From Bacteroidia bacterium (GTDB lineage: Bacteria; Bacteroidota; Bacteroidia; Flavobacteriales; Flavobacteriaceae), in NCBI GenBank assembly GCA_030425715.1, contig JAUIAA010000093.1, forward strand, positions 1 through 7,969: a stretch of DNA of 7,969 nucleotides, written 5' to 3'. The translations under genes and the position numbers were made by a program. A model generated the notes under the pieces. That model was not told the origin of the DNA. It saw nothing but the letters and a program-made list of their open reading frames with translations, and made no database searches. Position 1 is the first letter of the stretch. Each line of letters starts with the position of its first letter. Of this stretch, positions 1 through 7,361 are shown piece after piece.

Positions 1-1488
1 CAAACTATTTTAGACAATCATATTGCCGATTATCAAAAGTTATACAACAGGGTTCAACTAGATTTAGGCGGACAAGCATTAGATTCTATTGCAACAGATA
101 AAAGATTGCAAAGAATTAAAAATGGAGCGCAGGATCCTGATTTAGAAGCTAAACTTTTTCAGTTTGGTAGGTATTTATTAATCTCCTCTTCTAGACCGGG
201 AACCAACCCTGCTAATTTACAAGGACTTTGGAACGAACATATGGAAGCACCTTGGAATGCCGATTATCATGTAAATATCAACCTGCAAATGAATTATTGG
301 CCTGCAGATGTTACCAATTTAAGCGAATGTAACGAGCCTTTATTTCGTTTTGTGGATAGACTTATTGAAAACGGGAAAGTTGTTGCCAAAGATCAATATG
401 GTATACAACGTGGTTCTATGATTCATCATACAACCGATTTATGGGCTACAGCTTGGATGAGAGCAGAGCAGGCTTATTGGGGTTCTTGGATACATGGAGG
501 TGGTTGGCTGGCACAACACTATTGGGAACATTATAGGTTTACCAATAATGATACATTTTTAAAAAACCAAGCCTACCCTGCGATGAAAACAGTTGCTGCG
601 TTTTATTTAGATTGGCTGGTAAAAGATAAAAAAACCAACACTTGGGTTTCTACACCAGAAACTTCACCAGAAAACTCCTATATCGCCAAAGATGGAAAAC
701 CTGCTGCTGTATCTTTTGGTAGCGCCATGGGACATCAAATTATTGCAGAAGTATTTGATAATGTGGTAGAAGCTGGAAATATTTTAAAAACAGATTCCAT
801 TTTTTTAGATGAAATCATACAGAAAAGAAAAAATTTACATCCAGGGGTTGTTATAGGTAAAGATGGTAGAATATTAGAATGGAATGAGCCATTTGCAGAA
901 CACGAAAAAGGACATAGACATATGTCACATCTTTACGCCTTACATCCTGGAGATGAAATTACTGCTAAAAACAGTGCAGCATTTGAAGCTGCTAAAAAAA
1001 CCATTGCATACCGCTTAAAATATGGAGGTGCAGGTACAGGTTGGAGCCGAGCTTGGATGATTAATTTAAATGCTAGGCTTTTTGATGCAAAAGCAGCACA
1101 AGAAAATATAGAAAAGTTTTTACAAATTTCTGTAGCAGAAAATCTTTTTGACGAACATCCTCCATTTCAAATCGATGGCAATTTTGGTTATACTGCCGCT
1201 GTTGCAGAATTGTTACTGCAATCGCACGAAGGCTTTATTAGAATTTTACCTACCCTTCCACCCAATTGGAAAAATGGTAAAATAGAAGGTTTAATGGCGC
1301 GTGGAAATATAGAAGTAAGTATATATTGGGAAAATGGGAACCTTAAAAAATTAGCATTTCAAGCCAAAGAAAACCAAAGTACAGATATAGTTTATAACAA
1401 TAATACCACAAAAATTGAGCTTAAAAAAGGAGAAAAAATGTGGTTCAATGCCAATTTACAAGAAATTCAAAACCATGAAAAATTTTAA
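1..1488 (+). CDS. GH95 family alpha-L-fucosidase, C-terminal 495 residues (5' partial)
   Basis: The reading frame is open from base 1, so the true start lies upstream; the TTG at 106 is an internal codon, because family-like sequence (HIADYQKLYNRVQLDLG) is encoded before it. The visible part is the (alpha/alpha)6-barrel catalytic domain plus the C-terminal beta domain. GH95 enzymes are usually about 750-820 residues, so roughly 300 N-terminal residues are missing. GH95 hydrolyses terminal alpha-1,2-L-fucose (some members L-galactose) with inversion. By comparison with the characterised Bifidobacterium enzyme, the catalytic set appears complete: the Asn pair in VNINLQMNYWP (codons 274-276 and 280-282), the general acid Glu in TSPENS (670-672) and the Asp in FQIDGNFG (1174-1176). 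The following phosphodiesterase-like gene overlaps its end by 14 nt, and a sulfatase comes next, which points to a PUL for a sulfated fucose-containing glycan. The family call is firm; the precise substrate is inferred. The signal peptide is outside the window. Confidence 0.93.
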   Translation, partial: QTILDNHIADYQKLYNRVQLDLGGQALDSIATDKRLQRIKNGAQDPDLEAKLFQFGRYLLISSSRPGTNPANLQGLWNEHMEAPWNADYHVNINLQMNYWPADVTNLSECNEPLFRFVDRLIENGKVVAKDQYGIQRGSMIHHTTDLWATAWMRAEQAYWGSWIHGGGWLAQHYWEHYRFTNNDTFLKNQAYPAMKTVAAFYLDWLVKDKKTNTWVSTPETSPENSYIAKDGKPAAVSFGSAMGHQIIAEVFDNVVEAGNILKTDSIFLDEIIQKRKNLHPGVVIGKDGRILEWNEPFAEHEKGHRHMSHLYALHPGDEITAKNSAAFEAAKKTIAYRLKYGGAGTGWSRAWMINLNARLFDAKAAQENIEKFLQISVAENLFDEHPPFQIDGNFGYTAAVAELLLQSHEGFIRILPTLPPNWKNGKIEGLMARGNIEVSIYWENGNLKKLAFQAKENQSTDIVYNNNTTKIELKKGEKMWFNANLQEIQNHEKF

Positions 1489-2374
1489 ATATTTTTTAGC
1501 GCTTTTTTGCGCGATGTATACGCTAAGTTTAGTAGCACAAAAGCAATCCGCTCCACTCTCCAAACATGTTATTTTAATTGGATCGGATGGTTTTGGTGCC
1601 TATGCTTTTAATAAAGCCAAAGTGCCAAACTTGCGTAAAATGATGCAAGGTGGAGCATACTCCTTAAAAGCAAGATCAGTATTACCATCATCTAGCGCAG
1701 TAAATTGGGCCTCAATGTTGATGGGTTCTGGCCCAGAATTACATGGCTATACCGAGTGGGGCAGTAAAACTCCAGAGTTACCTTCTAGAATAATTGGAAA
1801 AAGTGGTATGTATCCCACTATTTTTAGTGTCATAGATCAACAAATACCAAATGCTAAAAAAGGAGTAGCTTATAGTTGGGGTGGAATCCAATATTTATTT
1901 GAAAAAGATATCGTAAATCTAAATTTTAACGGCTCAACAGATGAACAAACCCTAAATAAAGCACTTGATTTTATCCTTAATGAAAAGCCTGCACTCACGT
2001 TTATTCATTTTAATCAACCCGATGGAGTTGGACATGATATTGGTCATGATACCGATGCCTATTATGCTGCTGTAGAAAAAATTGATGCCCTAATTGGGAA
2101 ATTGTTAAATACGTTAGAAAAGGAAGGGTTAATGAAAGAAACTACCATTATTTTTAGCTCAGATCATGGAGGTGTTGGGAAAGGTCATGGTGGTAAATCC
2201 TTATTAGAAGTTGAAATTCCATGGATAATTTATGGTAAAAACATTGCTCCTAAAGGAAATCTAACTACTAGCATAGTTACCTATGATACAGCACCAACTA
2301 TAGCCTATCTTTTAGGATTAACCACACCCAATTTTTGGAGAGGAAAACCCGTTAAACAAGCTATTACTCAATAG
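1475..2374 (+). CDS. Periplasmic alkaline-phosphatase-superfamily hydrolase (type I phosphodiesterase/nucleotide pyrophosphatase-like)
   Basis: This is a 299-residue protein. An in-frame TTG at 1415 would add 20 polar residues, but the ATG at 1475 is preferred because it begins a clean signal peptide (MKNFKYFLALFCAMYTLSLVA, cleavage before Gln22). The metal ligands of the alkaline phosphatase fold are all visible: Asp38 in IGSDGFG, Asp183 and His187 in PDGVGH, Asp230-His231 in SSDHGG, and His238 in GHGG. The candidate nucleophile is Ser74 in LPSSSAVNW, at the position of the Thr/Ser nucleophile in nucleotide pyrophosphatase/phosphodiesterases; PELHG at 87-91 also fits that family. There is no C/S-x-P-x-R sulfatase signature, so it is not a type I sulfatase. 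It shares an operon with a fucosidase (14-nt overlap) and a sulfatase (6-nt gap), suggesting action on a phosphate ester or phosphodiester of the same glycan in the periplasm. A general phosphatase is the alternative. The fold is confident; the substrate is unknown. Confidence 0.88.
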   Translation: MKNFKYFLALFCAMYTLSLVAQKQSAPLSKHVILIGSDGFGAYAFNKAKVPNLRKMMQGGAYSLKARSVLPSSSAVNWASMLMGSGPELHGYTEWGSKTPELPSRIIGKSGMYPTIFSVIDQQIPNAKKGVAYSWGGIQYLFEKDIVNLNFNGSTDEQTLNKALDFILNEKPALTFIHFNQPDGVGHDIGHDTDAYYAAVEKIDALIGKLLNTLEKEGLMKETTIIFSSDHGGVGKGHGGKSLLEVEIPWIIYGKNIAPKGNLTTSIVTYDTAPTIAYLLGLTTPNFWRGKPVKQAITQ

Positions 2375-2380
2375 AAAATA

Positions 2381-3925
2381 ATGAATAAAATACTAATTGC
2401 CTTCATACTTAGCCTTTGTTTTCTTTCCTGTAAAGAAAAAAATCAAACAACTATAAGCAAACCTACTCCTCCAAATATTATTGTCTTTTTGGTAGATGAT
2501 ATGGGATGGCAAGACACTTCCGTTCCTTTTTGGACACAAAAAACCAAATGGAATGAAATTTACGAAACCCCAAATATGGAAAAACTAGCAGAAGAGGGCA
2601 TGAAATTTACCCAAGCCTATGCAACCTCTGTATGTTCCCCAACTCGCATAAGTTTTATAACTGGCATGAATGCAGCGAGACATAGAGTAACGAATTGGAC
2701 CTTAAAAAAAGACAAGTTGCAACCTATGGAGGTAAACCACCCTACCCTTAGTTTTCCTGCATGGAATGTAAATGGTATTAGTGCAATTCCAGGGATTCCG
2801 AAAACTATCTATGCCACTCCATTACCTCAAATATTACAAGACCATGGTTATTATACAATTCATACCGGAAAAGCACATTTTGGAGCCATAGATACACCAG
2901 GAGAAAACCCTACAAATTTAGGCTTTAACGTGAATATTGCTGGTCATGCAGCTGGTGCTCCAGAAAGTTATTTAGGTACAGAAAATTTTGGGAACGGTAA
3001 GGAAGGAAAAAAGATATGGGCAGTTCCTGGTTTAGAAAAATACCATGGAAAAGATATATTCTTAACCGAGGCATTGACCCAAGAGGCAATCATAGCAATG
3101 GATACGGCAATAGATAAAAAGCAACCGTTTTTTCTTTATATGGCACATTATGCCATTCACACCCCTATTATGGGAGATAAAAGGTTTATGCAAAAATATA
3201 TCAATAAAGGAATAGATTCTACCGAAGCAAAATATGCAAGTATGATAGAAGGCATGGACAAAAGTTTAGGAGATATCATGCAGCATTTAAGTAAAAAGAA
3301 GGTTACAGATAATACTATTATTCTGTTCATGTCGGATAACGGAGGCTTAAGTGCCGTTGCAAGAAGTGGAGAAAAACACCAACACAACAGCCCTTTAAAA
3401 AGTGGAAAAGGTTCTGCCTACGAAGGCGGTATTAGAGTACCTATGCTGGTAAAATGGCCTAGCAAAAATAAACCGCAAGCTGTTAACGCAACACCTATAA
3501 TTATTGAAGATTTTTTTCCTACTATTTTAGATATGGCATATATTAAAAATGCTAAAACAGTACAATCTATTGACGGAAAAAGTTTTGTTAATCAGTTAAC
3601 AAACAAAAATACTTCTAATGAAAATCGCCCTCTATTTTGGCACTACCCCAACGAGTGGGGGCCTGAAGGACCTGGCATTGGTGCCTCAAGTACAGTAAGA
3701 CTTGGAGACTGGAAATTGATTTATTTTTATGAAGACCAACATTTGGAATTGTATAATTTAAAAGAAGATATTTCTGAAAATAAGGATTTAAGCAAGATTC
3801 ATCCTGAAAAAGTAAAAGAATTGGCTCAAGTTTTAAGCAATTATCTAATGCAAGTAGATGCGCAGATACCTCAAAACAAAATCACTGGGGAACCTATTAA
3901 ATTACCTATAGACTTCTTCCATTAA
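2381..3925 (+). CDS. Type I (S1 family) sulfatase, lipoprotein
   Basis: This 514-residue formylglycine-dependent sulfatase cleaves sulfate esters from a carbohydrate. The N-terminus is a lipoprotein signal with the acylated Cys at residue 17 (CFLSC), placing it on a membrane facing the periplasm or cell surface. Metal ligands Asp39-Asp40 lie in FLVDDMGWQD. The signature CSPTRISFITG starts at Cys85, the residue that must be oxidised to formylglycine by a maturase encoded elsewhere; Arg89 completes the core. Further conserved elements are Lys164 and His166 (HTGKAHFG), His260 (AIHTP), Asp319-Asn320 (SDNGG) and Lys343 in SGKGSAYEGG. The C-terminal subdomain (about 415-500) has the usual WKLIYFYED...LELYNL pattern. 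Length and layout are typical of a complete enzyme. Its place 6 nt after the phosphodiesterase-like gene and behind a GH95 fucosidase suggests a sulfated fucose- or galactose-containing glycan. The S1 subfamily and regiospecificity cannot be assigned by eye. Confidence 0.95.
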   Translation: MNKILIAFILSLCFLSCKEKNQTTISKPTPPNIIVFLVDDMGWQDTSVPFWTQKTKWNEIYETPNMEKLAEEGMKFTQAYATSVCSPTRISFITGMNAARHRVTNWTLKKDKLQPMEVNHPTLSFPAWNVNGISAIPGIPKTIYATPLPQILQDHGYYTIHTGKAHFGAIDTPGENPTNLGFNVNIAGHAAGAPESYLGTENFGNGKEGKKIWAVPGLEKYHGKDIFLTEALTQEAIIAMDTAIDKKQPFFLYMAHYAIHTPIMGDKRFMQKYINKGIDSTEAKYASMIEGMDKSLGDIMQHLSKKKVTDNTIILFMSDNGGLSAVARSGEKHQHNSPLKSGKGSAYEGGIRVPMLVKWPSKNKPQAVNATPIIIEDFFPTILDMAYIKNAKTVQSIDGKSFVNQLTNKNTSNENRPLFWHYPNEWGPEGPGIGASSTVRLGDWKLIYFYEDQHLELYNLKEDISENKDLSKIHPEKVKELAQVLSNYLMQVDAQIPQNKITGEPIKLPIDFFH

Positions 3926-4057
3926 AACACCAATAGTATGAAGCAAATAATTAAAAAAAGTAAATGTTTTTATTACATTCATTAACAGTAATACAATTAT
4001 TAGTTATATTTTTAAATTATTCACTTTTAATTAACATTTTTTGTTATAAATAGAGAG

Positions 4058-4065
4058 TATCTTTG
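4058..4065 (+). promoter_or_regulatory. Putative Bacteroidetes-type -7 element for the SulP gene
   Basis: TATCTTTG matches the Bacteroidetes sigma-A -7 consensus TAnnTTTG and lies 77 nt before the SulP start codon. The only nearby -33-like sequence is TTTG at 4040-4043, 14 nt upstream, which is closer than the usual 17-23 nt, so the -33 half is weak. The rest of the 217-bp spacer (3926-4142) is very AT-rich, with no obvious terminator, operator or RNA structure. The element argues that SulP is transcribed separately from the PUL genes. Confidence 0.6.
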
Positions 4066-4142
4066 CAAGAATTTGGTTTTATGGCCAATATCATCATATT
4101 TAACTGATTACCAATTTATTATATTTAATTAAAATAAGTCAA

Positions 4143-5747
4143 ATGAGAAAAATCAAAAGTTTAACATCGGGTATCCAATCAAATTTCGCATCTGGATTGG
4201 TGGTATTTTTAGTAGCCTTACCGCTTTGTTTAGGTATTGCATTAGCATCTGGTGCACCACCACTATCAGGTATAATTTCCGGAATAGTAGGAGGTATTAT
4301 TATTGGGTATATTAGTAACTCTCATATTAGTGTATCTGGTCCAGCAGCTGGTTTAACTGCCATAGTTTTAACTGCTATAACGGAACTCGGAGCTTTTGAA
4401 TTATTTTTATGCGCCGGTATAATTGCAGGTATTATCCAGTTGGTTTTAGGCTTTGCTAGGGCAGGAAGTATTTCTAGTTATTTTCCTAACAATGTGATTG
4501 AAGGAATGCTTGCTGGTATTGGTATCATAATAATATTCAAACAAATTCCTCATGCCTTAGGATACGACCAAGACAATATCTCTTCAGAAGCTTTATTTGA
4601 ACAAGGTAATTATGATGTACTTGGTTATGCATCTACTGTACTTTCTTCAGTACATTTAGGTGCTATTATAATAGCAGTTGTCTCATTAATCATATTAATT
4701 TTATGGCAAAAGGTACCAGCCTTAGCTAAATTAAAACTATTACCAGGAGCCTTGGTTGCCGTACTTGCAGGTATTGCAATTAATGAATTATTTATACAAA
4801 GTGGTAGTGCTTTGGCTATTAGCAAAACACATTTGGTTAACTTACCCGTACCAAAATCTTTAGACGATTTTAAAAGCTTAGTGATATTTCCAAATATAGC
4901 AGGATTTACCAATCCTGATGTTTGGGTTGCAGGAGCAACCATTGCAATTGTTGCCTCAATTGAAACTTTGCTTTGTGTAGAAGCAGCAGATAGAATGGAT
5001 GCACACAGAAGAATTACCGATACCAATTTAGAATTGAAAGCACAAGGGATTGGTAACTTAGTGAGTTCCTTTATAGGCGGTTTACCAATGACTTCGGTTG
5101 TAGTAAGAAGTTCGGCTAACGCCAATGCAGGAGCAACCTCTAAAGTATCGGCAATTATTCATGGTATATTGCTTTTGGTTTGTGTATTGAGTATTCCCTT
5201 TTTATTGAACAAAATACCTCTAGCTACATTAGCTGCCGTTTTACTCCTAGTGGGTTACAATTTAGCAAAACCAGCTACCTTAATGCATTTTTGGCATAAA
5301 GGCAAATATCAATTTATCCCGTTTATCGCTACCATAGTTGCTGTGGTTACTACTGATTTGTTAAAAGGTGTAGCATTGGGTATGCTAATTAGTGTGTTTT
5401 ATATCTTGCAAGCCAATATGAAAAGGGCATATTATTATAGCAAAGAAGAATTGGAAGGTGTAATGGACATTACCATAAACCTTGCAGAAGAAGTAACTTT
5501 TTTAAATAAAGCAGCACTTAAAAAAACATTAAAGAACATTGAAGCAAACTCTAAAGTTACTATTAATGCCCAAAACACTTATTATATTGCTAGTGATGTG
5601 GTAGATATGATTCAAGAATTTGCCAATATTCGAGCAGTAGAAGAAAATATTGAAGTTGTGCTTAAAGGCTTTAAAACTACTACTTATAGAGATGCCATTC
5701 ACGATAAACATTCACATGTTTCGATAGGTCATTCTAGAACAATTTAA
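4143..5747 (+). CDS. SulP family inorganic anion transporter with C-terminal STAS domain
   Basis: This 534-residue inner-membrane protein belongs to the SulP/SLC26 family, whose bacterial members carry bicarbonate, sulfate or dicarboxylates, often with Na+ or H+. Hydrophobic helices run from about residue 15 to 425. Family motifs include the N-terminal GLVVFLVALPLCLGIALASG (18-37), SVSGPAAGLTAIV (63-75) and GGLPMTSVVVRSSANANAG (312-330), the last forming part of the substrate region. A cytoplasmic STAS domain spans about 442-513; it keeps the FLNKAALKKTL helix and Asp485. In Bacteroidetes homologues as I remember them, a strand reads roughly IDA...IDYD; here it reads INA...IASD (residues 474-485). 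Many bacterial relatives sit beside a carbonic anhydrase gene, but none is visible here. The upstream sulfatase would release sulfate, so sulfate transport is an alternative to bicarbonate; sequence alone does not decide. The gene begins after its own -7 element and appears intact. Confidence 0.92.
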   Translation: MRKIKSLTSGIQSNFASGLVVFLVALPLCLGIALASGAPPLSGIISGIVGGIIIGYISNSHISVSGPAAGLTAIVLTAITELGAFELFLCAGIIAGIIQLVLGFARAGSISSYFPNNVIEGMLAGIGIIIIFKQIPHALGYDQDNISSEALFEQGNYDVLGYASTVLSSVHLGAIIIAVVSLIILILWQKVPALAKLKLLPGALVAVLAGIAINELFIQSGSALAISKTHLVNLPVPKSLDDFKSLVIFPNIAGFTNPDVWVAGATIAIVASIETLLCVEAADRMDAHRRITDTNLELKAQGIGNLVSSFIGGLPMTSVVVRSSANANAGATSKVSAIIHGILLLVCVLSIPFLLNKIPLATLAAVLLLVGYNLAKPATLMHFWHKGKYQFIPFIATIVAVVTTDLLKGVALGMLISVFYILQANMKRAYYYSKEELEGVMDITINLAEEVTFLNKAALKKTLKNIEANSKVTINAQNTYYIASDVVDMIQEFANIRAVEENIEVVLKGFKTTTYRDAIHDKHSHVSIGHSRTI

Positions 5748-5765
5748 ATTTTCACTAAAAAATAT

Positions 5766-5773
5766 TATCTTTG
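5766..5773 (+). promoter_or_regulatory. Putative Bacteroidetes-type -7 element for the outer-membrane protein gene
   Basis: The 49-bp gap between SulP and the beta-barrel gene contains TATCTTTG, an exact match to TAnnTTTG and the same octamer seen before SulP. It ends 23 nt before the next start codon, giving a very short leader. No TTG is visible 17-23 nt upstream, so the -33 half is missing or degenerate. Confidence 0.5.
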
Positions 5774-5796
5774 ATTATAACTTAAAATCATTTAAA

Positions 5797-6324
5797 ATGA
5801 AAAAACTAGCATTATTTTCGTTTCTATTCTTTGCCGCAATTTCGTTACAAGCCCAACTTAAAATAGGTGGGTTCGTTGGTGCTCCGTTAGGAGAAACTTC
5901 TGATTATTTTAAGATAACCGTAGGTGCCGATGTATACTATATGTTTGGCAATAACCCTGACGCTTTTGTAAAGTTTGGTGGAGCAACTGGATTTATTGAT
6001 TACATTGGGGATGATAGAGAATTAGATTATGGTATAGAACCCCTTTATAAAAATATACCCATGGGCTCAGGTAGTAAATATGACGATGCACAATTTATTC
6101 CGGTTGCTGCTGCTGCCAGAATAAATATTTTAGGTACCCTAACCGCTGGTGCTGATTTAGGTTATGCTATTGGACTTAGTGACTATGATGGCGGTTTTTA
6201 TGGAAAAGCAATTGTAGGTATTGATATTTTTAATCGTTTGGAGCTAAATGCTTTTTACCACGGTATTGTACTAGATGAAACCACTTTAGGAACTTTAGGA
6301 GCAGGTTTACTATTCGAGTTTTAA
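5797..6324 (+). CDS. Small outer-membrane beta-barrel protein
   Basis: This 175-residue protein has a classic signal peptide (MKKLALFSFLFFAAISLQA, cleavage before Gln20). The mature part is about 156 residues of alternating polar and hydrophobic residues rich in Gly and aromatic residues, for example ITVGADVYYMF, AFVKFGGATGFIDYI, LTAGADLGYAIGL and FYGKAIVGIDIF. It ends in LGAGLLFEF with a terminal Phe, the usual signal for barrel assembly by BamA. The size fits an 8-stranded barrel of the OmpA/OmpW-like fold seen in many small Bacteroidetes outer-membrane proteins. No function beyond an outer-membrane barrel can be read. A lipoprotein gene follows after 9 nt, so the two are probably co-transcribed from the -7 element in the 49-bp upstream gap. 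Glycine codons are mostly GGT (13 of 25), a useful contrast with the small membrane-protein gene at 7362. Confidence 0.82.
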   Translation: MKKLALFSFLFFAAISLQAQLKIGGFVGAPLGETSDYFKITVGADVYYMFGNNPDAFVKFGGATGFIDYIGDDRELDYGIEPLYKNIPMGSGSKYDDAQFIPVAAAARINILGTLTAGADLGYAIGLSDYDGGFYGKAIVGIDIFNRLELNAFYHGIVLDETTLGTLGAGLLFEF

Positions 6325-6333
6325 CATAAAAAC

Positions 6334-6942
6334 ATGAAAAAGGTAACCGTTATTTTAGTGCTTTTTATTATGATGGCTGGCTGTAAAAAATCAGACAACA
6401 CTAACGTAAAAAGCACTAATAATCAACCTGTTAATAAAACAGACCAAGCAAAACCTGTTGCAGAACACAATAATTTCGCACCACAATCGGTTGATGAGGA
6501 TTTAGCAAAAAGTATTGCAGATTTTCTGGTTTTAAAACATCTTTCAAAAGATATTTCTACAATGGAAAAATCGAATCGGAAATTTCAATTTTACAAAATT
6601 GATTTAAATGAAGACGGTAATGAAGAAATATTTGTTCGTTTTTTTACTCCTTATTTTTGTGGTACTGGTGGTTGTAATTTTTTATTATTAGATAAACATA
6701 ATGAAATAATTACCAATTTTAGCGTAACCCGAGCCCCTATATTTGTAGAAAATACCAAAGTCAATGGTTGGAAAATTTTATTGGTGAAGGATGCTGGTGT
6801 TTTTAAGGAATTAAAGTTTGAAAACGGCAGCTACCCTTCTAATCCTTCCATGGTGGAAAAAGCACCTTACGACGCTCCTAGCGGTCATGCCGAAGTAATG
6901 TTTGACGACCATTACAGCAAAGCCAAAACTTATAGCTTTTAA
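6334..6942 (+). CDS. Lipoprotein of unknown function with CGTGGC motif
   Basis: I do not recognise a characterised family. The 202-residue product starts with a lipoprotein signal peptide whose lipobox is MAGC, with acylated Cys17. A low-complexity Asn/Lys/Thr-rich linker (about 18-50) probably spans away from the membrane. The globular part (about 52-202) contains DLNEDGNEE at 90-98, which looks like an EF-hand-style or FG-GAP-like calcium-binding loop, followed by CGTGGC at 109-114, whose two cysteines (109 and 114) could form a disulfide in the periplasm. The pattern of an acidic loop, then CG-x-GGC, then a hydrophobic strand (NFLLLD) resembles uncharacterised secreted proteins found in several phyla. 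The gene sits 9 nt after the beta-barrel gene and 11 nt before the SpoIIAA-like gene, consistent with one operon. Confidence 0.8.
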   Translation: MKKVTVILVLFIMMAGCKKSDNTNVKSTNNQPVNKTDQAKPVAEHNNFAPQSVDEDLAKSIADFLVLKHLSKDISTMEKSNRKFQFYKIDLNEDGNEEIFVRFFTPYFCGTGGCNFLLLDKHNEIITNFSVTRAPIFVENTKVNGWKILLVKDAGVFKELKFENGSYPSNPSMVEKAPYDAPSGHAEVMFDDHYSKAKTYSF

Positions 6943-6953
6943 CCCCTAATATT

Positions 6954-7334
6954 ATGATTGAACAACTTAAAACTTTTGACGATAATAGGTTGGCATTTAC
7001 TGCCATAGATAGTTTTACAGAAACAGATGTGAAATTTGCCCAAAAAATATTTCAAGAAAAATTAGACCAAGGTTTTGATCAAATCCATATTTTAATACAA
7101 TTGGACGAATTAAAAATGTCTCATATCCAAACAAAAGCCTTTTTTGAAGATACCATTTTTTTATTGCGAAATTTTAAAAAGCTAGGCCACTTGGCTATCG
7201 TTGCACATTCAAATATTATCAAAGCATTGGTGCCAATTGACAATTTATTTTTCCAAAGAGCAAGCAAAGGAAGATTAGAAAGATATTTTGATGTTTCACA
7301 AATTGAAGAGGCTTATGCGTTTATTAAAAGTTAG
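6954..7334 (+). CDS. SpoIIAA/STAS-like domain protein
   Basis: This 126-residue soluble protein has no signal peptide or membrane segment. The layout fits the SpoIIAA-like (STAS-like) family: an N-terminal strand pair (residues 1-18), a helix around 22-39, a strand IHILIQLDE (44-52), a helix with the family-typical FFEDTIFLLRNFKKLGHLAIVAHS (63-86), a region ending in the ERYFD block (109-113), and a final helix EEAYAFIKS. The ED...LR...K...AIV pattern is what I recognise. Members are usually single-domain cytoplasmic or membrane-associated proteins of unknown role, some proposed to bind lipid. It follows the lipoprotein gene by 11 nt. Functional anti-anti-sigma activity is not implied: no phosphorylatable Ser in the classical DSSG context is visible. 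Confidence 0.75.
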   Translation: MIEQLKTFDDNRLAFTAIDSFTETDVKFAQKIFQEKLDQGFDQIHILIQLDELKMSHIQTKAFFEDTIFLLRNFKKLGHLAIVAHSNIIKALVPIDNLFFQRASKGRLERYFDVSQIEEAYAFIKS

Positions 7335-7361
7335 CTAAAAGCGAGAAACCGAAACGCAGCA

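Noticed and set aside
1415..1474. Upstream TTG start for the AP-fold hydrolase
   Set aside because: It would place 20 polar, basic residues before the signal peptide; the ATG at 1475 gives a normal exported N-terminus.
3157..3387. 76-codon open frame on the - strand inside the sulfatase gene
   Set aside because: It is opposite conserved sulfatase sequence including the SDNGG motif, with no recognisable protein features of its own.
3964..3980. Inverted repeat AATGT...ACATT after the sulfatase, considered as a terminator
   Set aside because: The stem is only 5 mostly A-T pairs and is not followed by a T-run, so it is too weak to call.
4081..4107. Eight-codon frame (MANIIIFN) in the SulP leader, considered as a regulatory leader peptide
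   Set aside because: It has no run of regulatory codons and no attenuator-like hairpin with a T-tract after it; chance is sufficient.
4625..5125. 166-codon open frame on the - strand inside the SulP gene
   Set aside because: It lies fully opposite a clear SulP membrane-protein gene and its translation shows no family pattern; it is a shadow of the coding strand's codon bias.
5529..5711. 60-codon open frame on the - strand inside the SulP STAS region
   Set aside because: It is antisense to the STAS domain and has no recognisable features.
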